Source: Candidatus Hydrogenedentota bacterium
GTDB lineage: Bacteria; Hydrogenedentota; Hydrogenedentia; Hydrogenedentales; CAITNO01
Assembly (NCBI GenBank): GCA_029554925.1
Contig: JAKPUV010000838.1
Span: forward strand, 1-15,608
Direction of reading: 5' to 3'
Length of the DNA: 15,608 nucleotides
A model generated the notes under the pieces. The model did not search any database. It saw only the letters and a program-made list of their open reading frames with translations, and had not been told where the DNA came from. Below, in pieces: positions 7,857 to 14,709 of the stretch; the first letter of the stretch is position 1; each line of letters begins with the position of its first letter. A program made the position numbers and the translations under genes.

Positions 7857-8687
7857 TTATTTGGGCGCGCCGTGCCACTGGACGCGCTCGTCCAGCGGCC
7901 AGCCGTGGTGAAGGGGCCCGCAGCCCCCGCCCACGCCCAGCGCGTCGGCGTGGAGAATCGCGCCGGTGAGGTAGTCCTTGGCGAGGCGGACCGCCTCGGG
8001 CACGGAGAGCCCCCGCGCGAGAAAGGCGGCCACGGCCGCGGAATAAGTGCAGCCGGTGCCGTGGGTGTTCCGCGTCGGGATGCGCCGGGTGACGTAGTGG
8101 TGGACGCGCTCGCCGTCGTAGAGGCAGTCGCGGGCCTCGTCGCCCGGCAGGTGCCCCCCCTTCAGCAGCACCCAGCGCGGTCCGAGCGCGCGCAGCGCGC
8201 GCAGCAGGGGCAGGGGGTCGGCGGGGTCCGCCGTCAGCCCCGTCAGCGCCTCGGCCTCGGGAATGTTCGGCGTGACCACCAGCGCCAGGGGCAGCAGCCG
8301 CTCCATCAGCGCCCGGCGGGCGTCCTCCCGCAGGAGCGCGTCGCCGCTCTTGGCCACCATCACCGGGTCCACCACCAGCGGCGGCGGGCCGAAACGCTCC
8401 AGGACGCCGGCCACGGCCCCGACGATTTCCGCGCTGGAGAGCATGCCGGTCTTGACGGCGTCGGCGCCGATGTCGCCGAGGACGGCCTCCATCTGGGCCG
8501 TGACGGCCCCGGGCGCCATGTCGTAGATGCCGGTGACACCGAGGGTGTTCTGGGCCGTGACGGAGGTGACCGCCGCCGCGGCGTAGCCGCCGAGCACGGT
8601 GACGGTCTTGATGTCGGCCTCAATGCCCGCGCCGCCGCCGCTGTCGCTGCCGGCGACGGTGAGCACCCGGGAAATGCGGTTCTTCAT
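7857..8687 (-). CDS. thiD: Hydroxymethylpyrimidine/phosphomethylpyrimidine kinase ThiD
   Basis: 276 residues, matching the family. ThiD phosphorylates HMP and then HMP-P to HMP-PP, the pyrimidine precursor of thiamine, in the cytoplasm. The ribokinase-like fold is seen in VAGSDSGGGAGIEAD (11-25, substrate binding), KTGMLSS (79-85), VVDPVMVAKSG (105-115), TPNIPEAEAL (139-148) and NTHGTGCTYSAA (207-218). The last is the anion hole, with the conserved Cys213. The ATG at 8687 has GGAG 6 nt upstream and overlaps the stop of a 20-codon mini-ORF (ATGA). No other thi gene and no TPP riboswitch is visible nearby, so this looks like a stand-alone salvage or biosynthesis gene. A pyridoxal kinase-like activity is possible, but the motifs favour ThiD. 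Confidence 0.95.
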   Translation of the reverse strand: MKNRISRVLTVAGSDSGGGAGIEADIKTVTVLGGYAAAAVTSVTAQNTLGVTGIYDMAPGAVTAQMEAVLGDIGADAVKTGMLSSAEIVGAVAGVLERFGPPPLVVDPVMVAKSGDALLREDARRALMERLLPLALVVTPNIPEAEALTGLTADPADPLPLLRALRALGPRWVLLKGGHLPGDEARDCLYDGERVHHYVTRRIPTRNTHGTGCTYSAAVAAFLARGLSVPEAVRLAKDYLTGAILHADALGVGGGCGPLHHGWPLDERVQWHGAPK

Positions 8688-8787
8688 GCGCTGCTCCGGC
8701 CGGGGGCGGTCACTAGCTCGATGAGGGTAAAGCCGTGCTTTTTCATGGAAAGTTCTTCATGCGCTGCTCCAGCCGGGGGCGGTCACT
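8679..8787. repeat. 36-bp direct repeat (two copies, 73 bp apart) between the DUF6807 gene and thiD
   Basis: Copy A (8679-8714) and copy B (8752-8787) are identical except at 8698 (g) versus 8771 (a). On the minus strand each copy contains AGTGACC, a GC-rich core, a GGAGC SD and ATGAAGAAC, the first three codons of thiD. Copy B starts on the last codon and TGA of the DUF6807 gene; copy A holds the real thiD start. The 37 bp between them carry a prepilin-type start (see 8684-8746). Copy B's ATG opens a five-codon frame (8743-8760, MKNFP) whose TGA overlaps the ATG of that prepilin remnant. This reads as a tandem duplication that trapped a piece of another gene. Confidence 0.9.
8684..8746 (-). 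pseudogene. Prepilin N-terminal remnant, 20-codon mini-ORF overlapping the thiD start
   Basis: The frame begins MKKHGFTLIELV, a textbook prepilin signal (Gly5, cleavage, Phe6, with Glu10 as mature Glu5). After the Val it runs into the 36-bp repeat and ends in TGA, so the hydrophobic helix and the pilin body are missing. Its start overlaps the stop of the five-codon frame at 8743-8760, and its TGA overlaps the thiD ATG. It is most likely a decayed or recombined fragment of a prepilin gene. It differs from the intact prepilin at 1-182 (MKRKQGFTLVELL), so it was not simply copied from there. Translation in front of thiD is possible but unproven. Confidence 0.6.
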
Positions 8788-10021
8788 TCCACGAGGCCTC
8801 GGGCGGGGTGGCGTAGTCGGCGTAGCGGTCGGCGACCGCCGCCTCCTTGACGTTCCCCTTGTGCGCGTAGACGCGGTAGTTGAACGTGACCGGGGCGTCC
8901 TTCTTGATGACCAGGTCGCCGTTCTCGGGGATCAGCCCCTTGTTGTAGGCCTCCTTGACGAAGTAACTGTAGCCGAAGGCGTTGGCGCCCATGAGCCCGT
9001 AGTTGCGCACGTGCCAGCTCGACGGGTGGCGCGGGTTGCCCGGATGGTCGAAGACCGCCAGGCCCAGCCAGCCCGCCGCGGGGCTGTCGCCCGAGAAGTC
9101 GCACCAGGCCGCGGGCTTGCCCCACGCGGTCTTCTCCCCCTCGTCGCCCAGGGCGTTGGTGATGACCGCCTTCGCGTTGCAGATGTCCGGGCGCATCCGC
9201 ACGGCGACGATGCCGCCCTCCTTCGTGTCCTTGAACTCGGCGTCGCCGAACTCGGCGGTGAAGGTGACCTTCACGTCGATGAGGCGGCCGTTCTCGGGGG
9301 CCGCGTAGAAGCGGTATTCGCGGGTCTCGCGGATGAGCGGCTCGCCCGCGCCGGTCTCCCACACGTTGTCGGACTTGATCCAGCCGTAGGCGTCGCCGGA
9401 GCCCCAGGTGACGTCTTTCGCGCGCTGGTTGCCCGAGTTGTCGCCCTCGGCCCAGAGGTCATGCGTCGTCTCGGGGGGGCCGTCCACCAGCCGCACCTCG
9501 CCGTAGGCCGACCACAGGGACTTGTGGTGCGGGTGGTCCTGGGCGAGTTTCGGCGTGCCCTCGGGGTTCATCGGGTAGTCGCGCGTCACCGTGACGCCGT
9601 CCCCGATGTTGACCGGCCACAGGAACGGCTTCTTCCACTGGGCGCCGTAGTGGTAGCGCGTGAGCAGTTTGCCGTCAACAACCACCTCCACAATCTCCTC
9701 CGCCCCGGCCTTCTCCACCGACACGCGCGGCGCGGCGGCCGCGCCGCCGGTCTTCACGGTGAACACCTTCTCCTCCCCCGCCGCCATCCGGTCCACGACA
9801 AAGGTCAGCCTGCCGTCCGCCAGGGTCGCGGGCAGCGATGCGCCGCTGTCGCTGTCGAGCACTGTCACCGGTCCGGAGGCGGCCTCCGGGCAGTCCAGCG
9901 ACACCGGGGCCGCCGCGCGCGCCGTGGCGCCGGCCTTCACCACGAGGGCTTTTCCGTTGAGGTCGGCGGCGGCGGACAGGGAGAGCGCCGCGGCGAGGGC
10001 GAAAATCCAGAGGTTCTTCAT
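8783..10021 (-). CDS. Secreted DUF6807 ('PmoA family') protein
   Basis: 412 residues from the ATG at 10021, chosen because AAGGAG lies 7 nt upstream and a Sec signal peptide follows at once (MKNLWIFALAAALSLSAAA, probable cleavage after Ala19). An upstream in-frame ATG at 10069 would place 16 basic residues before it and is less likely. Family hallmarks are DHPHHKSLW (162-170), KEGGIVAVR (267-275) and FDHPGNPRHPSSWHVRNYGL (324-343). The family is often labelled 'methane oxygenase PmoA', but this protein has no resemblance to the integral-membrane PmoA of methanotrophs. A beta-rich, sugar-related secreted protein is more likely from the company such genes keep; that is inference. The mature N-terminal region (20-105) is Ala/Val-rich and beta-like. 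It ends 95 bp before thiD. Confidence 0.88.
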   Translation of the reverse strand: MKNLWIFALAAALSLSAAADLNGKALVVKAGATARAAAPVSLDCPEAASGPVTVLDSDSGASLPATLADGRLTFVVDRMAAGEEKVFTVKTGGAAAAPRVSVEKAGAEEIVEVVVDGKLLTRYHYGAQWKKPFLWPVNIGDGVTVTRDYPMNPEGTPKLAQDHPHHKSLWSAYGEVRLVDGPPETTHDLWAEGDNSGNQRAKDVTWGSGDAYGWIKSDNVWETGAGEPLIRETREYRFYAAPENGRLIDVKVTFTAEFGDAEFKDTKEGGIVAVRMRPDICNAKAVITNALGDEGEKTAWGKPAAWCDFSGDSPAAGWLGLAVFDHPGNPRHPSSWHVRNYGLMGANAFGYSYFVKEAYNKGLIPENGDLVIKKDAPVTFNYRVYAHKGNVKEAAVADRYADYATPPEASWK

Positions 10022-10059
10022 GAAAGGGCTCCTTCGCTGTTTCCTGAAAACTCGGAGAG

Positions 10060-10088
10060 ACTGTAGCACACGCCGCCGCCCCGGTGAA
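10060..10088 (-). promoter_or_regulatory. Possible promoter of the DUF6807 gene
   Basis: On the minus strand TACAGT (10060-10065) is preceded by TGC, an extended -10. A weak -35 (TTCACC at 10083-10088) lies 17 bp upstream. The start would fall near 10053, giving a leader of about 30 nt before the ATG at 10021. Confidence 0.35.
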
Positions 10089-10112
10089 AATCGGCGGGCC
10101 GGCGCGTTGCGC

Positions 10113-10142
10113 TTGCGCGCCGCCGGGCGGGCGTGCTACTAT
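10113..10142 (+). promoter_or_regulatory. Promoter of tRNA-Ser
   Basis: TTGCGC (10113-10118), an 18-bp spacer and TACTAT (10137-10142), with TGC directly before the -10 as an extended element. The predicted start near 10149 lies about 16 nt before the mature tRNA 5' end. It is back to back with the possible DUF6807 promoter. Confidence 0.55.
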
Positions 10143-10164
10143 GCTGACGCGCCCAGCGCACCGC

Positions 10165-10255
10165 GGAGAGGTGACCGAGTGGCCGAAGGTGGCGCCCTGC
10201 TAAGGCGTTGTACCCCAAAAGGGTACCGTGGGTTCAAATCCCACCCTCTCCGCCA
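10165..10255 (+). tRNA. tRNA-Ser (anticodon GCT)
   Basis: Class II tRNA with all arms present. The acceptor GGAGAGG (10165-10171) pairs with CCTCTCC (10245-10251), followed by discriminator G and an encoded CCA (10253-10255). The anticodon stem GCGCC/GGCGT encloses the loop CTGCTAA, with anticodon GCT at 10199-10201, reading AGC and AGT. A long variable arm (TGTACCC, a 5-nt loop, GGGTACC) is diagnostic for Ser, and the T arm is GTGGG-TTCAAAT-CCCAC. It stands alone and converges on the four-gene minus-strand operon, whose last stop codon is 25 bp away. Confidence 0.97.
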
Positions 10256-10260
10256 GTTTT

Positions 10261-10280
10261 CCCTCCCCGCCCCTCCCCCC
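10261..10280 (-). other. G-quadruplex-type motif at the end of the symporter operon
   Basis: On the minus strand, right after the last stop codon, four G-tracts (6, 4, 4 and 3 G) are separated by single bases. This is an unusually tight quadruplex motif. It sits in the 25-bp gap between the operon end and the 3' end of tRNA-Ser, where no intrinsic terminator is visible on either strand. It may hold back transcription entering the tRNA gene from the opposite side; that is inference. Confidence 0.5.
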
Positions 10281-10889
10281 TTACGCGCCCGAAGCCCCCT
10301 CCTCCAGAGACCGGCGGCGCCGGTCCACCAGCGCGTTCAGCACCGACTGCCGCACCTGCCCCCCGCAGGGGTTTCCCGTGTAGGCGTCCATCAGTTTGAC
10401 ACCCACCCGCCCCCCGGACGCCCGGTGGTAGTACACCCAGTAGGGGGCGTGGAAGAGCAGCACCTGCGAGATTTCGCGGATGTGCGGCTTGGCCAGCTGG
10501 CCGCGGCGGCGCATGATCATCTGGAAAAGCCCCTTGCGGGCAAGCTCTTCCGCCCGCTCCGCCGGAATCAGGGGGGGGAAACTGTCGCCCGGGGGGGGCT
10601 CCGCCCGCAGGGCCTCCCTGCGCTCGCTCAGCACAATGAATCCGGTCCAGGCGTCCACGCACACGCACACCACGCCCACCTCGCCGCGCAGCTCGGTGAC
10701 GAACTCCACCAGCCAGCACGGCATCCACAGGCATTCGAGGCGGGGAAGGGTTCTGGTGCCCGGAACGGGCGAGGCCACGGGGGGCTTGGCGCGGCCCAGC
10801 AGGCCGAACAGACGGTACCACCGGGGCCGGGTGAAATAGCGGACGGCGTCCTCCCGGAAATACCGCGGCGGCAGGTGAAGGGCGGTCAC
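10281..10889 (-). CDS. Uncharacterised 202-residue protein with two internal repeats
   Basis: Not recognised. Two copies of a unit are visible: residues about 50-87 (L.MPCWLVEF, then VDAWTG) and about 138-176 (LFHAPYWVYYH, then MDAYTG). Each consists of a Pro-x-Trp strand, a Gly turn and a closing DA(W/Y)TG, which looks like a small beta unit. No signal peptide or clear membrane helix is seen. Residues 97-109 are Pro-rich and coded across two runs of eight C. The start is GTG, inside a GTGA overlap with the stop of the 92-residue membrane protein, so translation is coupled. As the last gene of the symporter operon it may be a cytoplasmic partner of the membrane components; that is inference from position only. 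Confidence 0.8.
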   Translation of the reverse strand: MTALHLPPRYFREDAVRYFTRPRWYRLFGLLGRAKPPVASPVPGTRTLPRLECLWMPCWLVEFVTELRGEVGVVCVCVDAWTGFIVLSERREALRAEPPPGDSFPPLIPAERAEELARKGLFQMIMRRRGQLAKPHIREISQVLLFHAPYWVYYHRASGGRVGVKLMDAYTGNPCGGQVRQSVLNALVDRRRRSLEEGASGA

Positions 10890-11164
10890 GGGCGTTTCAG
10901 CAGCCCCTTCTGGATGGCGAGCCCGTAGAAGATGGAGCCCGCCCCCATGCCGACCAGGCTCAGGCCCGCGATGACGTTCACCAGCGCGGCGCGCATGAGC
11001 CCCGCCTGAACGGCGTACCAGGTGCCGAAAACGACCGGCAGGCCGAGCAACACCAGGAATCCCCCCAGCAGGACGTACAGCTCCGCGTCGCGGCGCTTGA
11101 GGTTGTCGCCCGTGTTCTTGGTGCTGTCAATCCGGTGCATGTCACCGTGTTTTTCGTCGCTCAT
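10886..11164 (-). CDS. Small two-helix membrane protein (92 residues)
   Basis: A hydrophilic, charged N-terminus (1-28) is followed by two hydrophobic helices at about 29-50 (LYVLLGGFLVLLGLPVVFG) and 59-82, and a short basic end (KGLLKRP). No family recognised. The ATG has GGGAG about 10 nt upstream. It begins 56 bp after the 138-residue membrane protein and overlaps the next gene by 4 bases (GTGA). The two-helix hairpin and position recall the small DUF485-type partners of other SSS symporters, but the sequence is not clearly of that family. Confidence 0.8.
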   Translation of the reverse strand: MSDEKHGDMHRIDSTKNTGDNLKRRDAELYVLLGGFLVLLGLPVVFGTWYAVQAGLMRAALVNVIAGLSLVGMGAGSIFYGLAIQKGLLKRP

Positions 11165-11220
11165 GTCTCGAAAACTCCCGAAGGCGTCCGCGGGGCGCGC
11201 CAGGCCCGGTCAGGACGGTT

Positions 11221-11637
11221 TCACATGAAGTAAATGTACACGAACAGGTGGGGCACCATGGAGACGATGGTCCACAGCCGCAGGTCGGTCCAGAGGGCCC
11301 TGTTCTCGCGGCCGCTGTTGAGCATCTCCGGCTTGATGAAGAAGCAGACCCACACCATGGTGCCTACAAACAGCGCCAGGGCGAAAATCTGCGCCCAGGG
11401 CTGGTAGACCGTGGCCAGGAACCGGTTGACCGGCAGGAACACCGGCTTGGCCACGGGCTCGAACACGCCCCCGAACCAGTCCAGAAAGGCCAGCCAGCCC
11501 TCCACGATGGCGTTGGACACGGCCACCACCGTCCCGAAGAATCCGCCCTTTTCCGCCGCCTCGGTCAGCACCGACGTGTCGCCCTTGGCCTGGGCCACCA
11601 CCGATGAGAGGACCGCTGTCACGTCCAGTGTGGTCAT
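11221..11637 (-). CDS. Membrane protein of 138 residues translationally coupled to the symporter
   Basis: Unrecognised. The ATG at 11637 overlaps the symporter's stop codon (ATGA), so the two are coupled. Residues 1-45 are moderately hydrophobic, 46-75 contain aromatic, probably amphipathic sequence (GWLAFLDWFGGVF), and two membrane helices follow at about 82-101 and 119-137. The charged loop between them contains KPEMLNSGRENRALWTDLR. The protein ends abruptly with the last helix (YIYFM). Coupling to a transporter suggests an accessory or assembly subunit; that is inference. Longer reading frames extending upstream inside the symporter gene are shadows. Confidence 0.8.
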   Translation of the reverse strand: MTTLDVTAVLSSVVAQAKGDTSVLTEAAEKGGFFGTVVAVSNAIVEGWLAFLDWFGGVFEPVAKPVFLPVNRFLATVYQPWAQIFALALFVGTMVWVCFFIKPEMLNSGRENRALWTDLRLWTIVSMVPHLFVYIYFM

Positions 11638-13265
11638 TGCGACACCCTTTCTTCCAGCGCGGCCTGGGTTTCCGTGTCCTTCAGAACGGAACCCCACACC
11701 AGCCCGCGTATCTTGTCCTCGGGCTCCGGCGGCGTCAGCAGGCTGACCACCACCGTGACCACCATGGCAAAAACGAAGGAGAACATGGCGACATACAGGA
11801 ACGGGTCGTCCGAGGGGAAAAGCCCCGGCACGCACCAGAGAATGAAGCAGAAGAACACCCCGGTGATGAGGCCCGTGAGCGCCCCCCAGCGGTTGGCCCG
11901 CTTCCACAGGATGCCGAGCAGCAGGATGGCCAGCGTCGGCCCCTGGAACAGCGACAGGATGGTCTGGATGAAGTTGTAGAGGCCGCCCACACGGGCGAAC
12001 TGCGGGGCGAGCACCGCGCTGGCGATGATGAGGAACGCGGTGAAGCCGCGGCCCCAGTTGAGCGCCTGGCGCTCGTTCAACGGTTTCCCGCCGAGCAGCA
12101 CCTTGGACCGGTTGAAGATGTCCGTCACAAAGATGGTGGACGCGGAGCTCAGGGTGCCCGAGATGCTGGACATGAGCGCGGCGAAGAGTCCCGCGAACAT
12201 GAGGCCCTGCAGGCCCGGCGGCAGCATGAGCCGCATCATCGTCGGCACCACCTTGTCCTGCTCCTTGAGCATGGGCATGTCGCCCGCGGCCGTCTTCACG
12301 TACTCCACCATCTCGGCGGGCACCACCGACGGGTCGGCCTTGATCACGTTGGGCAGGTAAATCAGGGCGCACAGCCCCGGCAGCGCCACCATCAGGGGGA
12401 TGAAGGACTTCAGGAAGCCGCCCAGCAGCATGCCCGCCTTGGCGTCCCACTCGGTGCGCGCGCCCAGCGTGCGGTGGACGATGGCCTGGTTGCCGCTCAT
12501 GTAGGCGACGGCCATCACCACGCCCAGCCCAAACACGATGCCGGACCAGGGGAAGGCCGAGTGGTCATTGGGCAGCAGGATGGTGAAGTGGTTGGCGAAC
12601 TGGTCGCCCATGGCGGCGATGCCCTCGCGCAGGTTGCCCCAGCCGCCGACCTCCCACAGGCTCAGGGCCAGCAGCGACAGGCCGCCCACATACATGACCA
12701 CCAGCTGCACCACGTCGGTCATCACCACCGCCGACAGGCCGCCGGAGAAGGTGTAGAAGCCCGTGATGAGCGCCATGGCCCACACGGTCACCATGGGGTC
12801 GTAGCCGAGCACCGTCCGCACCAGGTCGTCCGCCGTGGTCCACAGCATCATGACCAGCGAGATCAGCATGACCATGATCCAGATGCCCGCGTTGATGAGC
12901 TGCACCCCGGCGTTGTAGCGCCGCCCCAGGAACTCCGGAATCGTGAACACGCCGGAGCGCCAGAAGTAGGGGACGAAGATGAACGCGGCGAAGACCATCG
13001 CGGGCATGGAGCCCAGCCAGTCAAAGTTGGCGGCGGAGATGCCGTAGGTGTACGCGTTGCCCGCCACCCCCACGAAGTCCGTCGCCCCGATGTCGCTCAC
13101 CACGATGGAGAAGCCGATGGCCCAGAAGGGCAGCGCCTTGCCCGCCAGGAAGAAGTCCCCGGCGTTGTCAATGTACTTCGTGGTGTACAGGCCGATGACG
13201 AAGCAGCCCACCATGTACACGGCGATGATGGAAAAGTCTATCCAGTGGAGGTGTACAAATTGCAT
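11634..13265 (-). CDS. Sodium:solute symporter (SSS/SLC5 family)
   Basis: 543 residues of strongly hydrophobic sequence with about 13 likely membrane helices, as in SSS transporters with the LeuT fold. Family landmarks are SDIGATDFVGVAG (57-69), GGLSAVVMTDVVQ (175-187, the classic 'GG..avv.TD..Q' motif) and FAALMSSISGTLSSAS (361-376), the helix carrying the Ser pair of the sodium site. Solute uptake would be driven by the sodium gradient across the inner membrane. The substrate cannot be read from sequence; sugar or carboxylate are both possible. The ATG at 13265 has AGGGAG 6 nt upstream. The frame is open 117 codons further upstream, but that part is low quality and overlaps the divergent gene. 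It is the first gene of a four-gene operon with two small membrane proteins. Confidence 0.93.
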   Translation of the reverse strand: MQFVHLHWIDFSIIAVYMVGCFVIGLYTTKYIDNAGDFFLAGKALPFWAIGFSIVVSDIGATDFVGVAGNAYTYGISAANFDWLGSMPAMVFAAFIFVPYFWRSGVFTIPEFLGRRYNAGVQLINAGIWIMVMLISLVMMLWTTADDLVRTVLGYDPMVTVWAMALITGFYTFSGGLSAVVMTDVVQLVVMYVGGLSLLALSLWEVGGWGNLREGIAAMGDQFANHFTILLPNDHSAFPWSGIVFGLGVVMAVAYMSGNQAIVHRTLGARTEWDAKAGMLLGGFLKSFIPLMVALPGLCALIYLPNVIKADPSVVPAEMVEYVKTAAGDMPMLKEQDKVVPTMMRLMLPPGLQGLMFAGLFAALMSSISGTLSSASTIFVTDIFNRSKVLLGGKPLNERQALNWGRGFTAFLIIASAVLAPQFARVGGLYNFIQTILSLFQGPTLAILLLGILWKRANRWGALTGLITGVFFCFILWCVPGLFPSDDPFLYVAMFSFVFAMVVTVVVSLLTPPEPEDKIRGLVWGSVLKDTETQAALEERVSQ

Positions 13266-13332
13266 CCGTCTCTCCCTGCAAAAAAGGCCGGAAATGGGCG
13301 TCCCGCCGCGCCGGACTTGCGCGGGAGCGGCC

Positions 13333-13361
13333 ATTATGCCAGAATCTGTGAACCGGCACAA
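13333..13361 (-). promoter_or_regulatory. Promoter of the symporter operon, overlapping the start of the divergent glycosyltransferase gene
   Basis: On the minus strand TTGTGC (13356-13361), a 17-bp spacer and CATAAT (13333-13338), with TGG directly before the -10 (extended element). The start would be near 13326, giving a 60-nt leader. The -10 lies exactly on the chosen ATG (13336-13338) of the plus-strand glycosyltransferase gene. Confidence 0.55.
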
Positions 13362-14709
13362 CCTCACCCGCCCGGCTGCACCGAAAGCGGTTCTGGACAT
13401 GATCGTCTCCCTCGCCCCCGAAACGCTGGACCTGAGCGTGGTCCTCCCCTGCCTCAACGAGGCCGAAAACCTGCGCGTACTCCTGCCCGACCTGCGCCGC
13501 GCGCTCGACGGCCTCGGCGTGTCCTGGGAGGTCATCGTGGTGGACGGCGACTCCGCCGACGGAACGCCCGATGTCGCCCGCGCGGAGGGCGTCCGGTATG
13601 TCCGCGAGGCGGCCAAAGGCTACGGCGCGGCCATCACGCGCGGCTTCTGCGAGGCCGGCGGCCGCCATGTGCTCACCATGGACGCGGACCTGTCGCACCC
13701 CGCGCGGTTCATCTCGGACCTCTGGGCCGCCCGCGACGCCGCCGACCTCGTCATCGCGTCGCGCTATGTCCCCGGCGGCGGGGCAGACCAGCCCGCGTTC
13801 CGCCTCTTCCTCAGCCGCGTGATCAACGCCTTTTTCGGGAAGGGCCTCTCCCTGCCCGCCCGCGACCTCTCCAGCGGCTTCCGCATTTACCGCCGGGCCG
13901 TCCTGCGCGGCCTGGCCGTGGATCACGCCAACTTCGCCGTGCTCATGGAGATCCTGCTCAAAGTCCTCGCGCGCGGCGGAGACGTGGCCGAAATCCCCTT
14001 CCATTACGAGCCCCGCGTGCAGGGGCGGTCCCACGCCCGCGTCCTCGCCTTCGGCCTGGAGTACCTGCGCCTCTTCCGCCGCATGTGGCGGCTCCGCAAC
14101 AGCATTGATTTCCCCGACTACGACTGGCGCGCCCACGACAGCCGCATCTGGTTCCAGCGCTACTGGCAGCGCAAACGCCACGGGATCATCCTGCGCTTCG
14201 CGCCCGGGGGGGGGCGCGTCGCCGACATCGGCTGCGGCAGCAGCCGCATCCTCGCCGACCTCCCCCACGCCATAGGCGTGGACCTCCGCCGCGACAAGCT
14301 CCGCTTCATGCGCCGCGTCCACGGCCCCCTCGTCCAGGGCGACGGCATGCGCCTCCCCTTCGCCGACGCCTCCCTCGACGGCGTCATCTCCTCCGAGATC
14401 ATCGAGCACATCCCCGACGAGGGCGGACGCCACATTGACGAGCTTCTGCGCGTGCTCCGGCCCGGCGGCATCCTCGTCCTCGGCACCCCCGACTACGGCG
14501 GATGGCAGTGGCCCCTCATCGAGTGGTTCTACGGAAAGGCCGCCCCCGGCGCCTACGCCCACGAGCACGTCACCCGCTACACCCGCGAGCGCCTCCGCGA
14601 GGCCCTCAAAGAGCGCGGATGCGCCCTCCTCGACGAGGACACCATCTGCCGCGCCGAACTCATCCTAAAGGCCAGAAAGGCCGGCGGCCACGGAACGCCT
14701 CAGCCTTGA
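13336..14709 (+). CDS. GT2 glycosyltransferase (DPM1-like) fused to a class I SAM methyltransferase
   Basis: 457 residues from the ATG at 13336, which has GGGAG 8 nt upstream. A later ATG at 13399 (MIVSLAPETLDLS) is a real alternative without a good SD. Residues 31-245 are a family-2 glycosyltransferase of the dolichol/polyprenol-phosphate mannose synthase type: DLSVVLPCLNEAENL (32-46), VVDGDSADGT (68-77), the DxD motif DAD (116-118) and SRYVPGG (142-148). No C-terminal membrane helices follow. A linker of about 45 residues leads to a Methyltransf_11-type domain: motif I VADIGCGSS (295-303), acidic GVDL (314-317), GDGMRLPFADASLDGVISSE (335-354) and LRVLRPGGILVLGTPD (371-386). It probably transfers a sugar to a lipid carrier and methylates the product or an associated glycan. 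A run of nine G (14206-14214) codes for the Gly run just before motif I. The 3' end overlaps hepT by 10 bp, tail to tail. Confidence 0.92.
   Translation: MPESVNRHNLTRPAAPKAVLDMIVSLAPETLDLSVVLPCLNEAENLRVLLPDLRRALDGLGVSWEVIVVDGDSADGTPDVARAEGVRYVREAAKGYGAAITRGFCEAGGRHVLTMDADLSHPARFISDLWAARDAADLVIASRYVPGGGADQPAFRLFLSRVINAFFGKGLSLPARDLSSGFRIYRRAVLRGLAVDHANFAVLMEILLKVLARGGDVAEIPFHYEPRVQGRSHARVLAFGLEYLRLFRRMWRLRNSIDFPDYDWRAHDSRIWFQRYWQRKRHGIILRFAPGGGRVADIGCGSSRILADLPHAIGVDLRRDKLRFMRRVHGPLVQGDGMRLPFADASLDGVISSEIIEHIPDEGGRHIDELLRVLRPGGILVLGTPDYGGWQWPLIEWFYGKAAPGAYAHEHVTRYTRERLREALKERGCALLDEDTICRAELILKARKAGGHGTPQP

Noticed and set aside
8783..10021. Methane monooxygenase subunit
   Set aside because: Only the family label suggests it. 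The protein is soluble and secreted and lacks the membrane helices of true PmoA.
10022..10069. Upstream ATG for the DUF6807 gene
   Set aside because: It would bury the signal peptide behind 16 basic residues and lies at the predicted promoter start region; the ATG at 10021 has a proper SD.
11604..14108. 834-codon plus-strand frame
   Set aside because: Antisense to the symporter, then out of frame with the glycosyltransferase; composition is that of a shadow.
13168..14568. 466-codon minus-strand frame
   Set aside because: Antisense to the glycosyltransferase-methyltransferase gene, whose domains are unmistakable.
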